Source of the DNA: Agrobacterium vaccinii
GTDB taxonomy: Bacteria; Pseudomonadota; Alphaproteobacteria; Rhizobiales; Rhizobiaceae
Direction of reading: 5' to 3'
Length of the DNA: 64,000 nt
NCBI RefSeq assembly: GCF_021310995.1
Contig: NZ_CP054151.1
Coordinates: forward strand, 1,033,501 to 1,097,500
Part shown: positions 1-8,883 of the stretch, piece by piece
Layout of the letters: every line of letters begins with the position of its first letter
Numbering within the stretch: the stretch's first letter is position 1
Made by a program: the position numbers and the translations under genes
Notes under the pieces: generated by a model
Told to the model about the DNA's origin: nothing
What the model saw: only the letters and a program-made list of their open reading frames with translations
The model's database searches: none

Positions 1-210
1 AATGACACGGGCGACCATATCGCGACCGATGCGATCCGTTCCGAGCGGGAAATCCGGGTTACCGCCGAGAAATGCCGGGGGCTTCAGACGCGCAAGCAGG
101 TTCTGTTGCGTAACGCCATGCGATGTAAAGATATTTCCGACGATGGCGATGAACACAGTCAGTGCCAGCACGACCACAGCGAAAATGAGAATGGGAGAGC
201 GGCGCTTCAT
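1..210 (-). CDS. DppC-type ABC transporter permease, N-terminal part (cut by window edge)
   Basis: Only the first 70 residues are visible because the frame runs off the left edge. The protein starts MKRRSPILIF, has one hydrophobic segment at about residues 5-24, then reaches GTDRIGRDMVARVI. That stretch is the conserved G-T-D-x-x-G-R-D-x-x-x-R-x-I element before the second membrane segment in DppC/OppC permeases of peptide/nickel importers. Its start lies 10 bp after the stop of the DppB-type gene upstream, so the two are co-transcribed. It should form the inner-membrane channel with that partner. The substrate cannot be told. Confidence 0.85.
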   Translation of the reverse strand, partial: MKRRSPILIFAVVVLALTVFIAIVGNIFTSHGVTQQNLLARLKPPAFLGGNPDFPLGTDRIGRDMVARVI

Positions 211-220
211 CGTAATCGTC

Positions 221-1141
221 CTATTTCGCGACGCGAATACGCGGGTCAAGCAAACCATAAAGCAGGTCCACGATGAGGTTGGCCATGACCATGGTGACCG
301 CCATGATGAGAACCAACGCTTGCACGACTGCAAGGTCGCGAGACGACACGGCTGTCACGAGCAATCTGCCGACACCAGGCCAAGCAAACACCGTTTCCAC
401 CACAATCGCACCGGCAATGAGTTCACCCAGATTAAGGCCGATAATGGTGATGATCGGGATACCCGCATTGGGAAGCGCGTGGAACACGATGCGTTTCCAG
501 TAACGGACACCTTTTGCGGCCGCTGCTCGGATATAGAGCTTGTCCAGCACCTCCAGCATGGCCGAGCGCGTGAAGCGGGCAAGTGTTCCGGCCGTAAATG
601 TTGCAAGCGTCAGAGCCGGCATCAGGACATGCCATATCGTTCCCGTACCGGAACTGGGAAGCCATTGCAGGCCAAGCGAAAACAACAGGATGAGAAGGAT
701 GCCGAGGAAGAAATTTGGTATGGCGAAGCCGAATACGGCTGTGGCCATGATCAGATTGTCGAAGGGCGAGCCACGCTTGATGGCGGCGATGATGCCCGCC
801 GGAATGCCGATGAGGATTGCACCGGCATAGGCAAACAGCCCCAGCATGATCGTCCATGGCACACGTTCCGCAATGATGTCGATGACTTCCCGACCGTCGC
901 GGTAGGAGATGCCGAACTGGCCCGTGGCCATCTGTCCGATGTAGCGAAAATATTGAACCCAGAGTGAGTCATCGAGCCGCCATAAGGCTCGAAACTGTTC
1001 TATCTCGTCAGGTGTAGCATCCGCCCCGACAAGCGCGACGACCGGGTCTCCGGACGTTCTCAGAACAACGAATGTGAAGGTCACGACGAACCACAGCGTC
1101 AAAGCTGTACGCAGTATTTTCAGCAACCAGAAGCGTGTCAT
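221..1141 (-). CDS. DppB-type ABC transporter permease
   Basis: This 306-residue inner-membrane protein has the DppB/OppB layout: an N-terminal membrane anchor (about residues 9-28), a periplasmic loop containing FRALWRLDDSLWVQYFRYIGQ, then five more membrane segments. The stretch ARFTRSAMLEVLDKLYIRAAAAKG (about residues 188-211) is the cytoplasmic coupling region of the binding-protein-dependent permease domain. Length is normal for the family. A short Shine-Dalgarno (CGGAGC) precedes the ATG. The gene is first in its operon and divergent from a LysR gene across 124 bp. No binding-protein gene lies upstream of it, so that gene is probably further left. Peptide, opine or nickel uptake are all possible. 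Confidence 0.9.
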   Translation of the reverse strand: MTRFWLLKILRTALTLWFVVTFTFVVLRTSGDPVVALVGADATPDEIEQFRALWRLDDSLWVQYFRYIGQMATGQFGISYRDGREVIDIIAERVPWTIMLGLFAYAGAILIGIPAGIIAAIKRGSPFDNLIMATAVFGFAIPNFFLGILLILLFSLGLQWLPSSGTGTIWHVLMPALTLATFTAGTLARFTRSAMLEVLDKLYIRAAAAKGVRYWKRIVFHALPNAGIPIITIIGLNLGELIAGAIVVETVFAWPGVGRLLVTAVSSRDLAVVQALVLIMAVTMVMANLIVDLLYGLLDPRIRVAK

Positions 1142-1265
1142 AGTGCTCCGTTTTCTGGAATTAATGTTTCAGCTATTCCCGTTATTTCATTAGTTTTTTT
1201 CAGATAATCACGGAAATAAATTATTATCTATTACAAAATGAGCCGGGTATTGATATCTGTAGGAT

Positions 1266-2192
1266 ATGAAATACGGCATAGAGTTTCGTCACCTTCACTA
1301 TTTTGCCTGCGTAGCGGAGGAGCTGCATTTCAGCCGCGCGGCAGACCGGCTTGGCATGGCACAAGCGCCTCTCAGCCAGCAGATTCGTCAACTTGAGGAA
1401 CGCATCGGAACGCGTCTTCTATCGCGCACGACACGCAGCGTGAAACTGACGCCGGCGGGAGAGATTTTCCTGCGTCATGCGATGGAAATACTAGGTGGTA
1501 TCGACAGGGCGGTCACGCACACCCGTTCTATTTCCGGCGACGATAGTGGAAAGATTTACGTGAGCGGCGTTCACGTTGCCCTGTCGCATGTGCTGCCTAG
1601 CGTCATTGCCGAGTTTCACAAGCAATATCCGAATATCCAGGTCGATGTGCAACTGCTCGGCACCGCCAGCCAATTGGAGATGCTTCAGAACGGAACCGTT
1701 CAAGTGGCCTTCATCCGCCCCACCAATCCTGCGGGCTTTCTGAAAACCGAGCATCTGCTGAAAGAAGGATTTGTGGCAGTACTCCACAAGGATCACCGCT
1801 TGGCCAAGCAGGAAGCCATCAGCGTCAAGGATTTTGCCGGTGAACCCATCATCACCTATGCGCCAACGGTTGGTGCAAGTTATCACCATGTCATCATGGA
1901 TGCGTTCCGGCTCGCAGGGATCTACCCCATGGTGGTTCAGGAAGTATCACACACGCTTGCCATAGCCACACTTGTTGCGGCGGGCGTCGGCATTGCCATC
2001 GCGCCGTCATGGCTCGCCCATAATCTCAGCCCACATCTCGTTTACCGCCCACTTACTGAGATTCCGGACGAGGTGGAGCTCGTTGTGGGATGGCAGGCGA
2101 ATGAAAAATCAAAGGCCGTTCTGGATTTCGTAGAATTTTCCAGACGGCAGTTTTCCGGGAGAAACCGTCTTCTGCCTGCGGATATCGCATAA
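1266..2192 (+). CDS. LysR-family transcriptional regulator
   Basis: A 308-residue LysR regulator. The winged helix-turn-helix is at the N-terminus (FSRAADRLGMAQAPLSQQIR, about residues 23-42, then LEERIGTRLLSRTTRSVKLT). A periplasmic-binding-protein-like effector domain follows from about residue 92. Its ALSHVLPSVIAEFHKQYP segment and general style resemble the BenM/CatM-like branch. It is divergent from the dipeptide-type permease operon, which is the usual arrangement for a LysR protein and its target. The 124-bp AT-rich gap should hold both promoters. The effector is not predictable. Confidence 0.9.
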   Translation: MKYGIEFRHLHYFACVAEELHFSRAADRLGMAQAPLSQQIRQLEERIGTRLLSRTTRSVKLTPAGEIFLRHAMEILGGIDRAVTHTRSISGDDSGKIYVSGVHVALSHVLPSVIAEFHKQYPNIQVDVQLLGTASQLEMLQNGTVQVAFIRPTNPAGFLKTEHLLKEGFVAVLHKDHRLAKQEAISVKDFAGEPIITYAPTVGASYHHVIMDAFRLAGIYPMVVQEVSHTLAIATLVAAGVGIAIAPSWLAHNLSPHLVYRPLTEIPDEVELVVGWQANEKSKAVLDFVEFSRRQFSGRNRLLPADIA

Positions 2193-2290
2193 TGTCCCCC
2201 ATGCTTCCGTCTGCTGGAACGCTCGGCTTGAGCAATTCATCACCCGTAGCCGTTCATCCTGAACCAGTGGAGAAAATGTGTGCGTGACCC

Positions 2291-2484
2291 CTTGCCCATG
2301 ATCCGGCCATCGTCGCCATCTGCGTCAAGAACTATTCGGACATGCGCTTCAAGGACACTGCCCGCAATGAAGTCGTGTGCGTCTTCGTCCGCAGCGACGC
2401 GGTTAATGCGCCCAATCTACATATCGACCAGCAATTGATGGATGCCGCCGGGCGCATGGGAGGGATGCAGCCATTGAGACCGTG
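2291..2484 (+). pseudogene. Remnant of a flavin-reductase-domain gene with an internal in-frame deletion
   Basis: The open stretch translates as LAHDPAIVAI..NYSDMRFKDTARN joined directly to EVVCVFVRSDAVNAPNLHID..LMDAAGRMGG. Both halves match two separated blocks of the intact flavin reductase at 39401-40063, where about 78 codons lie between them. The remnant therefore lacks the N-terminus, an internal segment of about 234 nt, and the C-terminus. It has no plausible start. The IS3-family remnant abuts its 3' end, so transposition or recombination probably removed the rest. This is seen directly by comparing the two places in the window. Confidence 0.8.
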
Positions 2485-2839
2485 ACCGAAGCAGAGGCAC
2501 GGCCAATTGTCCATTCCGATCGCGGAGCTCATTATCGCTGGCCCGGCTGGCTAACCCGGATTAGCGAAGCGAAACTGGTTCGTTCAATGTCCCGAAAGGG
2601 TTGCTCGCAAGACAACGCCGCCTGTGAAGGCTTCTTCGGTCGGATGAAAACAGAGCTCTCTATCCCCGAGACTGAAGGGCTATGACAATCGAATAGTTCG
2701 TCGCCGAGGTGGATGCCTATATCCGCTGGTACAATGAGAAGCGTATCAAGATATCACTGGGATCGCTCAGCCCGGTCGAATATCGTAAGACCCTCGGCCT
2801 TAAATTATGAAGCAGTCCAACTTTTTATCTGCACCCCCC
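2472..2839 (+). mobile_element. IS3-family insertion sequence remnant (3' end)
   Basis: The stretch encodes the C-terminal part of an IS3-family OrfB (DDE integrase) transposase. VHSDRGAHY carries the second catalytic Asp, and the CEGFFGRMKTEL stretch carries the third catalytic residue, Glu. After ETEGL the frame is lost near 2684. An adjacent frame, itself interrupted by TAG at 2693-2695, continues as FVAEVDAYIRWYNEKRIK and SPVEYRKTLGL, the typical IS3 C-terminus, ending at TGA 2808-2810. The following GTCCAACTTTTTATCTGCAC is in the style of an IS3 terminal inverted repeat. The 5' half, including OrfA, is absent, so the element is dead. Confidence 0.8.
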
Positions 2840-3067
2840 GCCCGATCTGCGCGCTCAGAAGGTATAATAGCTTCATCCCCACCCATTGATTTTCATTAAA
2901 AATCTTAATCAGGACAGTCACTTAATTAGGGTATGCGAAAGAAAGCAACAAATTTTCCACTGCAAAGCTATTCTGACATTCGGTCGTATTTTCGCTATAG
3001 AGCTGGAATTCAACAGCGTGACGACGAAGGTCTATTCGTCCGAAACGTATGGCAATATGGAGTTCCC

Positions 3068-4078
3068 ATGACGACGACGCCGGACACACTTAAACCACTT
3101 CTGTGGGAACCGAAAAATCTGGTGCGCGCCATCGAAGCAGCCGGGGTTACTCTTTGGTCATGGAACGTCAACACTGACGCTTTTGCTATGGATGATCATT
3201 CTTATGAGCGATGGGGTGTTCCTAAAGGCAGGGACGTCACATTCGAAGATCTTTCCGCGCACATTCATCCGGCCGACCGTGACCGGGTTCGTGCAGCCTT
3301 TACAGCGACGCGCTCCATCATTGGTGCCTACGAGATTGATTTCCGGATCACGATCGCGGATGAACTCAAATGGATTTCAGCGCGCGGTCAGGGTGACGAC
3401 GCCGGTATGGTCAAAGGGATCATGTTCGGCATTTTCATTGATGTCACAGGGCGCAAGCAAGCCGAAGAAGGCCGCGAACTGCTGGCAGGTGAAATGAGCC
3501 ATCGTGTCAAAAACCTTCTTGCCATTGCCTCTGGCCTGACCGCCATCACCTCGCGGTCAACGACAACGGTCGAGGATATGGCCCGCGAACTGACACTCAG
3601 GCTGACAGCTTTGGGACGGGCGCATGATCTGGTCCGACCGGTACCTGGGCAAACGGAAGCTCCATCTGCTCTGCTGGGTGATCTTCTGACAGTGCTTCTC
3701 GCACCTTATGATGATCTTGGCGCTTTCAGCGGGCGTATCCGCGTCTCGGTACCACGGATGAGCGTAGGGGAAGGTGCCACGACCGTCGTTGCGCTCATCG
3801 TCCATGAGCTTGCCACCAACTCCTTGAAATACGGCGCTCTGTCCGTTGATACCGGAACTCTCGACGTTTCATGCTCGGCACAAAACGAGGCGGTCACGAT
3901 TGTATGGACTGAAAACGGAGGCCCGAAGGTCGTCCACCCACAGTCCAAATCCGGTTATGGCAGTAAGCTTGTGGAGCGCAGCGTAAAAGGGCACCTGCGC
4001 GGGTCGATAGATTATAACTGGGCGCAGGAAGGCCTCGTCGTGACTCTGGTTGTCGATCCAGAGCGTTTGGCAAGCTAG
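3068..4078 (+). CDS. HWE-family sensor histidine kinase with PAS domain
   Basis: I chose the ATG at 3068 because TGGAG lies five bases before it; the frame is open further upstream from 2933. The 336-residue protein has an N-terminal PAS/PAC sensor (about residues 20-130) with no membrane segment. A phosphoacceptor box MSHRVKNLL follows, with His at about 145. The N-box is HELATNSLKYGA (about 247-258) and the diagnostic WTE is at 280-282. That combination defines HWE kinases, which are abundant in rhizobia and often sense light or general stress. No response regulator is adjacent, so the partner is encoded elsewhere. The signal is unknown. Confidence 0.9.
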   Translation: MTTTPDTLKPLLWEPKNLVRAIEAAGVTLWSWNVNTDAFAMDDHSYERWGVPKGRDVTFEDLSAHIHPADRDRVRAAFTATRSIIGAYEIDFRITIADELKWISARGQGDDAGMVKGIMFGIFIDVTGRKQAEEGRELLAGEMSHRVKNLLAIASGLTAITSRSTTTVEDMARELTLRLTALGRAHDLVRPVPGQTEAPSALLGDLLTVLLAPYDDLGAFSGRIRVSVPRMSVGEGATTVVALIVHELATNSLKYGALSVDTGTLDVSCSAQNEAVTIVWTENGGPKVVHPQSKSGYGSKLVERSVKGHLRGSIDYNWAQEGLVVTLVVDPERLAS

Positions 4079-4113
4079 AGTATCGACCTGGATCAACCGA
4101 CGTACAGCACGGA

Positions 4114-4581
4114 TCAGATGAAAAGCTTCAGCTCGGCTGCCGCTGCATTTGCCTCATCCATGGAGGCGTCCAGCGTAGCCTTAAGAATTCTAAGCTCCGC
4201 CAGAAGGCGTGGGCTTAGCTCTTCTTTTTGCCAGTCTGTCAATTTCTGCTGCCATTCGGCGACTTCAACAATGAGCTGGCTCGACCTGTCCGCTGTTTGA
4301 GGATTGACGGCACGGGCGGCACGCTCGGCGTTTTCTGCAAGCTCGACCAATTCGACCGTGCTGACGATCCATCCTGGCAGAGCCTGCCTCAACGTAACTA
4401 TTTCAGCTAGAACCGATGTTTCAGCAGCATATTGGGTCATGTTGGTCCCGATCTTCATGAGAATGAAATGAGAGTGCTGGCTCTGTGTGAAAACTTTTCG
4501 CCACTGCCGAGCGTAGCGCGCAATCGCCGCATCACCGTTGGCACTGCGTTTGAAGAGCAACACGTGGCTCGTCCTCGACAA
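4114..4581 (-). CDS. Hypothetical protein, mostly helical
   Basis: I do not recognise this gene. The frame encodes up to 155 residues. Its C-terminal two thirds are predominantly helical and Glu/Ala-rich (VELVELAENAERAARAV, EELSPRLLAELRILKATL), suggesting a small coiled-coil or phasin-like fold. In-frame ATGs at 4458 and 4443 are alternative starts and fit better with the low-complexity look of the first 40 residues. It lies 6 bp downstream of the PRC-barrel gene on the same strand, so it is probably translated from that transcript. No signal peptide or membrane segment is apparent. Confidence 0.5.
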   Translation of the reverse strand: MSRTSHVLLFKRSANGDAAIARYARQWRKVFTQSQHSHFILMKIGTNMTQYAAETSVLAEIVTLRQALPGWIVSTVELVELAENAERAARAVNPQTADRSSQLIVEVAEWQQKLTDWQKEELSPRLLAELRILKATLDASMDEANAAAAELKLFI

Positions 4582-4587
4582 CCACGG

Positions 4588-5403
4588 CTATTGGGCCGTT
4601 GACGGTCGTTTCGTGCCCAACCTCGGTGTGAGGGTTTTGTCTATACTGGCAATATTGGAAAGGAGGCTCTGGAAAATCGCGTCGTTCTTGGCCCGCCATT
4701 CCTTATCATCGAGCCAGAGATAATCCTGATCGGGCATCAAAGGCACGGATTTCACCTGGGCACTGGTGATAGGTAGGAAGAAGCTGGTCCGTGCGCGATC
4801 GATTACCATAGAAAGAAGTGGTACCACCAGACTGTCTTTTCCCGGGACGAAAAAGCCACCGGATGCCACGATCACGTAATCTTTTTGGTCTTTTGTCCCA
4901 ATAACGACATTGCGGACTTCACCGACGATTTTGTCGTCGGACGTCCTGACTTCTGCACCCACGATCTCGTTGACCAAGAGGCCCGGATCAAGTGCACTGA
5001 TCGGCACGAGGGGACCTTCGTTAAGTGTGCCACGGCTGCCTTTGACCTTGCCCAACCGTTGTTGCAACGGCTCGCCCGCGGCCTGCTGCTGATCGACGGC
5101 ATCTTCGTCACTCGTGCCACGTCCGCCCATTGATGGGGATGCGATCAGCTCCTTTATGTTGCCGACGAGCCGTTCGCAGTCATCTTCCAGCCCGTAGGTC
5201 CACAGCAGAAAAGCTGCATCACGCAAAGTTCTAAGATCTAACACAAGATAGCGATTCTCAGGGTCCCGTAACTCCGGCTTTTGTAAGATCGCCTCTTCAA
5301 GCTTTGCATCTGATATGTTGCAGGCAGCCAGCACGGGCGTGGCAAAAAACGCAGTTGAGAATGTGAGTCCAACGGCAATAGCCGCAGATCTAAAGAGGGT
5401 CAT
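4588..5403 (-). CDS. Secreted PRC-barrel domain protein
   Basis: A 271-residue protein with a clear signal peptide (cleavage likely after VLA at about residue 26). A helical region with two Cys follows (ACNISDAKLEEAI and EDDCERLV). From about residue 125 there is a PRC-barrel-like beta domain with LVNEIVGAEVRTSDDKIVGEVRNVVIG, the hallmark opening of PRC domains, followed by YVIVASGGFFVPGKDSLVVPL. Exported PRC-barrel proteins are common in Rhizobiales, usually with unknown roles at the envelope. It is first in a probable two-gene unit with the helical hypothetical protein downstream. Confidence 0.8.
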   Translation of the reverse strand: MTLFRSAAIAVGLTFSTAFFATPVLAACNISDAKLEEAILQKPELRDPENRYLVLDLRTLRDAAFLLWTYGLEDDCERLVGNIKELIASPSMGGRGTSDEDAVDQQQAAGEPLQQRLGKVKGSRGTLNEGPLVPISALDPGLLVNEIVGAEVRTSDDKIVGEVRNVVIGTKDQKDYVIVASGGFFVPGKDSLVVPLLSMVIDRARTSFFLPITSAQVKSVPLMPDQDYLWLDDKEWRAKNDAIFQSLLSNIASIDKTLTPRLGTKRPSTAQ

Positions 5404-5732
5404 AAAAGAGGTCCGATCGGCGGAGAGTGCTTTGACCTCGTGGTGTTAAGCACGTCAATCCGGAAAGAGCGTACCGCGTGACGCTTCGATCATAATGTCA
5501 TAACGGAGCTTGTCCTGTTTTGTTCCATCCCAATAAGACCTCGGATCTATGGCGCATCCATTGTCGACACGAACCACGAAAAGTAAGTCAAATCGATAGG
5601 CTCTTGCTTGGGGCGTGAACTGTCTAGGATTACGTTCTCTAATCCTAGACTTAGAGATGCTGTGTTGCTTTCTGAGGGCGTATTCGAAAAGTTGGCCCCC
5701 GAGGATGCGTGAATATCGCGCAGGGAGGAAAC
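5404..5732. other. Intergenic region, 329 bp, no gene recognised
   Basis: This lies between the divergent PRC-barrel gene and the TctA-like gene. Frames here look like shadow ORFs. The notable content is the pair of overlapping dyads at 5622-5657, listed separately. Confidence 0.6.
5622..5657. promoter_or_regulatory. Overlapping inverted repeats upstream of the tricarboxylate-type operon
   Basis: GTCTAGGATTA (5622-5632) and TAATCCTAGAC (5640-5650) form a perfect 11-bp inverted repeat with a 7-nt spacer. Overlapping it, TCTCTAA (5636-5642) and TTAGAGA (5651-5657) form a perfect 7-bp repeat with an 8-nt spacer. The array lies 76 bp before the TctA-like start. An operator, perhaps for the LysR protein encoded at 9748-10686, is my inference. 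A stem-loop in the leader is the alternative. Confidence 0.6.
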
Positions 5733-7685
5733 ATGTTCGACAATATTTTCGGGGGGCTTGCGCTCCTCTTTTCCGGTTATACGCCGCTTTTCCTGCTCGC
5801 GGGTGCCGCTCTCGGTCTCGTCGTCGGGGTTTTGCCAGCACTTGGTGGAACAGCTGGCATGTCACTTTTGCTTCCCTTTATTTTCGGGCTTGATCAGGCG
5901 TCTGCCCTGGCACTGATGATCGGAATGCTGGCGACGGTGGCCACCGGAGACACGGTGACATCCATCGTTTTGGGTGTTCCAGGCTCCGCATCATCTCAAG
6001 CAACAATTCTTGATGGTTTTCCGCTGGCCAAGCGAGGTGAGGCGGGGCGCGCGCTGTCTGCGGCCTATTTCGCCTCAATGCTGGGCGGTCTTTTCGGCGC
6101 GGTTGTACTGACGGGAACATTGCTTCTGGCTCGCCAGATCATCCTGTATTTCGGCATGCCGGAAATGCTGATGCTGGTTGTCTTTGGGCTTGCAAGTGTG
6201 GCGGCGCTTTCAGGCGCCAGCCTCGGGAAGGGACTGGCGGCATGCTGCCTGGGTCTGCTCATTGGCGCAGTCGGTGCAGCGCCCGCTACCGGTGAATATC
6301 GACTTGATTTCGAGATCTACCATTTCGGAGACGGTTTTTCTCTCATTGCCTGTGTTCTCGGCGTCTTCGTCATTCCTGAGATCGTGGATTTGCTGCGCAA
6401 CGGTGCGACGATTTCCGATCGACCATTGCTCAAGGGTGGCAGTCGCCAGGGTATCCGTGATGTGATCGAGCATAAGTGGCTGGTTTTGAGAACCTCAGGT
6501 CTCGGTTGCTTGATCGGTGCTCTTCCCGGAATTGGCGGCGCCGTTGTTGATTGGCTCGCCTATGGTCACGCCGTGCGGTCCGCAAAAGATAAGAGCCAGT
6601 TTGGCAAAGGAGACATTCGCGGTGTCATCGCCGTCGAAGGGTCGAACAATGCCGTCCTCGGCGGCGCGTTGTTGCCGACACTGCTTTTTGGCGTTCCCGG
6701 ATCTGGCTCGACAGCGCTGTTCCTGTCGGGCCTCATCCTTGTGGGTATACAGCCGGGACCGGCGATGGTTCAGGGAAATCTGTCCCTCACCTTCAGCATT
6801 GTCTGGGCTCTCGCGCTTGCAAACGTCATCGGTACGTTGGCCTGCTATTTCCTGTCCGGTACATTTGCGCGGCTGACCCGGATTCCCTTTGTATGGCTGG
6901 CGCCGATCCTGCTTCTGGTCGTTTGTTTTGCGGTACTGCAATCCAGCAAGGCGCCTCTGGATATCGTTGTTCTCGCCGGGTTTGGCGTGCTTGGCGTGTT
7001 TCTACGGCGGTTCGGCTATGCCCGCCCGGCGTTTCTCATCGGCTTCGTTCTGCAGGACAATCTTGAAGTTCTCCTCTATCAGAGCGCCCAGATTTATAGT
7101 TTCGGAGAGTTCTTCTCGCGGCCTATCGTGCTTGCTGTGACAGCTGTCATTCTCTTCACGCTTGGCAGAACACTGCTGGGCGCACACCGTCTCGATACCG
7201 AAACCACGGCCGGTTCTGTCTCGGAGGTCAGCGGATTGACGGCCGCGCAATTTACCATCCCGATCTTGTTGTTCGGCGTTTTTGGTGTTGGCATTATTGC
7301 AATGGTCGGGTTTTCGCCGCTCAGCCAGATCTTCCCCATGGCCGTCGCAGGCATTGGCATCCTTTGCATCACCGCTGTCACAGTTGGACTGGTTCGCCGT
7401 CGCCCTCATGTGCTTCTCGATCAAGAGTCCGGCAAATCGCTCAAGGAATCGGGACAGTTGCAGCCTCTGCTTTGGATATTGCTTGGCCTCGGTCTGATCT
7501 GGGCCCTTGGTTTCTTTATCGGAGGCGGGCTGCTGCTGACTGTCTTCCTGCGCATTCGGGCAAAAGCGTCGATCATTGCCTCGTTAAGCGCTGCGGTGAT
7601 TTCCATCGCGGTATTCTGGGGCCTCGCCAACGTTACATCTGTCCACATGCCGCCTGGCATTCTGGTTGAACTCGCAACTCATTGA
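5733..7685 (+). CDS. TctA-type permease of a tripartite tricarboxylate transporter, with TctB-like C-terminal part
   Basis: The ATG at 5733 has a strong GGGAGGA seven bases upstream; the frame is open to 5709. The 650-residue protein starts with a TctA core of about 500 residues. This includes GVLPALGGTAGMSLLLPF (about residues 37-54), IVLGVPGSASSQATILDG and the second glycine-rich repeat LLFGVPGSGSTALFLSG. These are the paired substrate motifs of the family. After a short linker the last 150 residues hold four more membrane segments, resembling the small subunit TctB, and no separate tctB gene is present. With the receptor gene 12 bp downstream it should import a carboxylate, driven by an ion gradient. 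Confidence 0.9.
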   Translation: MFDNIFGGLALLFSGYTPLFLLAGAALGLVVGVLPALGGTAGMSLLLPFIFGLDQASALALMIGMLATVATGDTVTSIVLGVPGSASSQATILDGFPLAKRGEAGRALSAAYFASMLGGLFGAVVLTGTLLLARQIILYFGMPEMLMLVVFGLASVAALSGASLGKGLAACCLGLLIGAVGAAPATGEYRLDFEIYHFGDGFSLIACVLGVFVIPEIVDLLRNGATISDRPLLKGGSRQGIRDVIEHKWLVLRTSGLGCLIGALPGIGGAVVDWLAYGHAVRSAKDKSQFGKGDIRGVIAVEGSNNAVLGGALLPTLLFGVPGSGSTALFLSGLILVGIQPGPAMVQGNLSLTFSIVWALALANVIGTLACYFLSGTFARLTRIPFVWLAPILLLVVCFAVLQSSKAPLDIVVLAGFGVLGVFLRRFGYARPAFLIGFVLQDNLEVLLYQSAQIYSFGEFFSRPIVLAVTAVILFTLGRTLLGAHRLDTETTAGSVSEVSGLTAAQFTIPILLFGVFGVGIIAMVGFSPLSQIFPMAVAGIGILCITAVTVGLVRRRPHVLLDQESGKSLKESGQLQPLLWILLGLGLIWALGFFIGGGLLLTVFLRIRAKASIIASLSAAVISIAVFWGLANVTSVHMPPGILVELATH

Positions 7686-7697
7686 GGAGGAATGAGC

Positions 7698-8873
7698 ATG
7701 AAACATTTTAGGATTTTTGCTAAAGCACTCGCCTTGGGCGCTCTATTTGCTTGCCAGAGTGTCGGTGCGAAAGCGCAAGAGACGTTCGAGCCATCGCAGG
7801 TGACAATCACCGTACCATTCGCAGAAGGTGGCGGTAGTGACACATTGGTTCGAATGATAGCACCCTATCTGGGTAAAACCTTGCCAGGGACGCCGTCCAT
7901 CATCGTGCAGAACCAGCCAGGGGGAGGCGGCCTGCCGGGAACCAATCAGTTTTTCCGCAGCGCCGAACATGATGGAAGCGAGCTTCTCGCCATGTCCTCA
8001 TCGGTGTTCATGGCAAACCTTCTGCGTGACAGACAGGTTCGGTTTGAAATTGACTCGTTCATTCCCGTCTATCTGTCGCCGCTTGGAGGCGTGATCTATG
8101 CTTCTGAAAAGACCGGTGCCACGCCTGGCAAGGGTATCGAAGGCGTTTCTGCGCCGCTGGTCTATGGGGCAGCTTCTCCGACATCCGCTGACGTTCTGGT
8201 AATTCTTGCGCTTGATTTGCTTGGGCTAGAAGTCAAACCTGTCTTTGGAACACAGCGCGGGGCCGCACGTATTGCGTTCGAACGCGGAGAGTTCAATGTC
8301 GATCATCAGTCGCCGGCGGCATTCAACAGCAATGTGAAGCCACTTGTCGCATCCAGTCAGGCAGTGCCTTTGATGAGCTTCGGCTTTGCCGACGCCAATG
8401 GAGAGATCGTCCGCGACCCGGCATTCCCGCAGATGCAGACATTCTTTGAGCTTTACCGCCAGACCAAAGGAAAAGATCTCGATGGGCCAGCAAAGCGCGC
8501 TTGGATTGCTTTGTTCAATGCGTCTGTCAGCACGGGAAAAGCGCTTGTTCTGCCAGCCAAAACGCCGGAGTCGGTTCGGACCGCCTATGTGGCGGCATTT
8601 GAGAAAATCTTTGCCGACCCTGAATTCGTCGCCAGAGCGAAAACCGAAATTGGCGACTATCCACAGTCCACCGGTGACATCGCGATGAAGCAGTTCTCCA
8701 ACGCTGCAAAGCTCGACGCGGAGGCGTTACCTGGCTTGCACAATGGTATCAGACCAAACTCGGCGTCAAACTCAACTGATCCTCTCGATGCGGGCGCATA
8801 TGGATGCGCTCGCTTTCCAGAGCATTTCCGGACACAAAACCGGTTTCCACTGTTGCAGGAATTGCTCTCATAA
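7698..8873 (+). CDS. TctC/Bug-type periplasmic substrate receptor
   Basis: ATGs occur at 7692 and 7698. The GAGGAGG at 7684-7690 is better spaced for 7698, giving 391 residues. A signal peptide ends near AKAQ (about residue 27). The mature protein begins ITVPFAEGGGSDTLVRMIAPYLGK, followed by IIVQNQPGGGGLPGTN, the standard opening of Bug/TctC receptors. Family members are usually about 320 residues after processing. Here the last 40 residues, after LHNGIRPN, look unlike the family and overlap no other gene, so a late frameshift extension is possible. It delivers the substrate to the TctA-like permease. Confidence 0.88.
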   Translation: MKHFRIFAKALALGALFACQSVGAKAQETFEPSQVTITVPFAEGGGSDTLVRMIAPYLGKTLPGTPSIIVQNQPGGGGLPGTNQFFRSAEHDGSELLAMSSSVFMANLLRDRQVRFEIDSFIPVYLSPLGGVIYASEKTGATPGKGIEGVSAPLVYGAASPTSADVLVILALDLLGLEVKPVFGTQRGAARIAFERGEFNVDHQSPAAFNSNVKPLVASSQAVPLMSFGFADANGEIVRDPAFPQMQTFFELYRQTKGKDLDGPAKRAWIALFNASVSTGKALVLPAKTPESVRTAYVAAFEKIFADPEFVARAKTEIGDYPQSTGDIAMKQFSNAAKLDAEALPGLHNGIRPNSASNSTDPLDAGAYGCARFPEHFRTQNRFPLLQELLS

Positions 8874-8883
8874 AGGAGTGCGC

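Noticed and set aside
2..967. Long plus-strand open frame over the first kilobase
   Set aside because: It is antisense to the two dipeptide-type permeases, which have clear family sequence. The plus-strand product has a biased, repetitive composition and no domain.
5455..5865. 136-codon minus-strand frame upstream of the TctA-like gene
   Set aside because: It overlaps the start of the TctA-like gene, has Arg-rich low-information sequence and no family resemblance.
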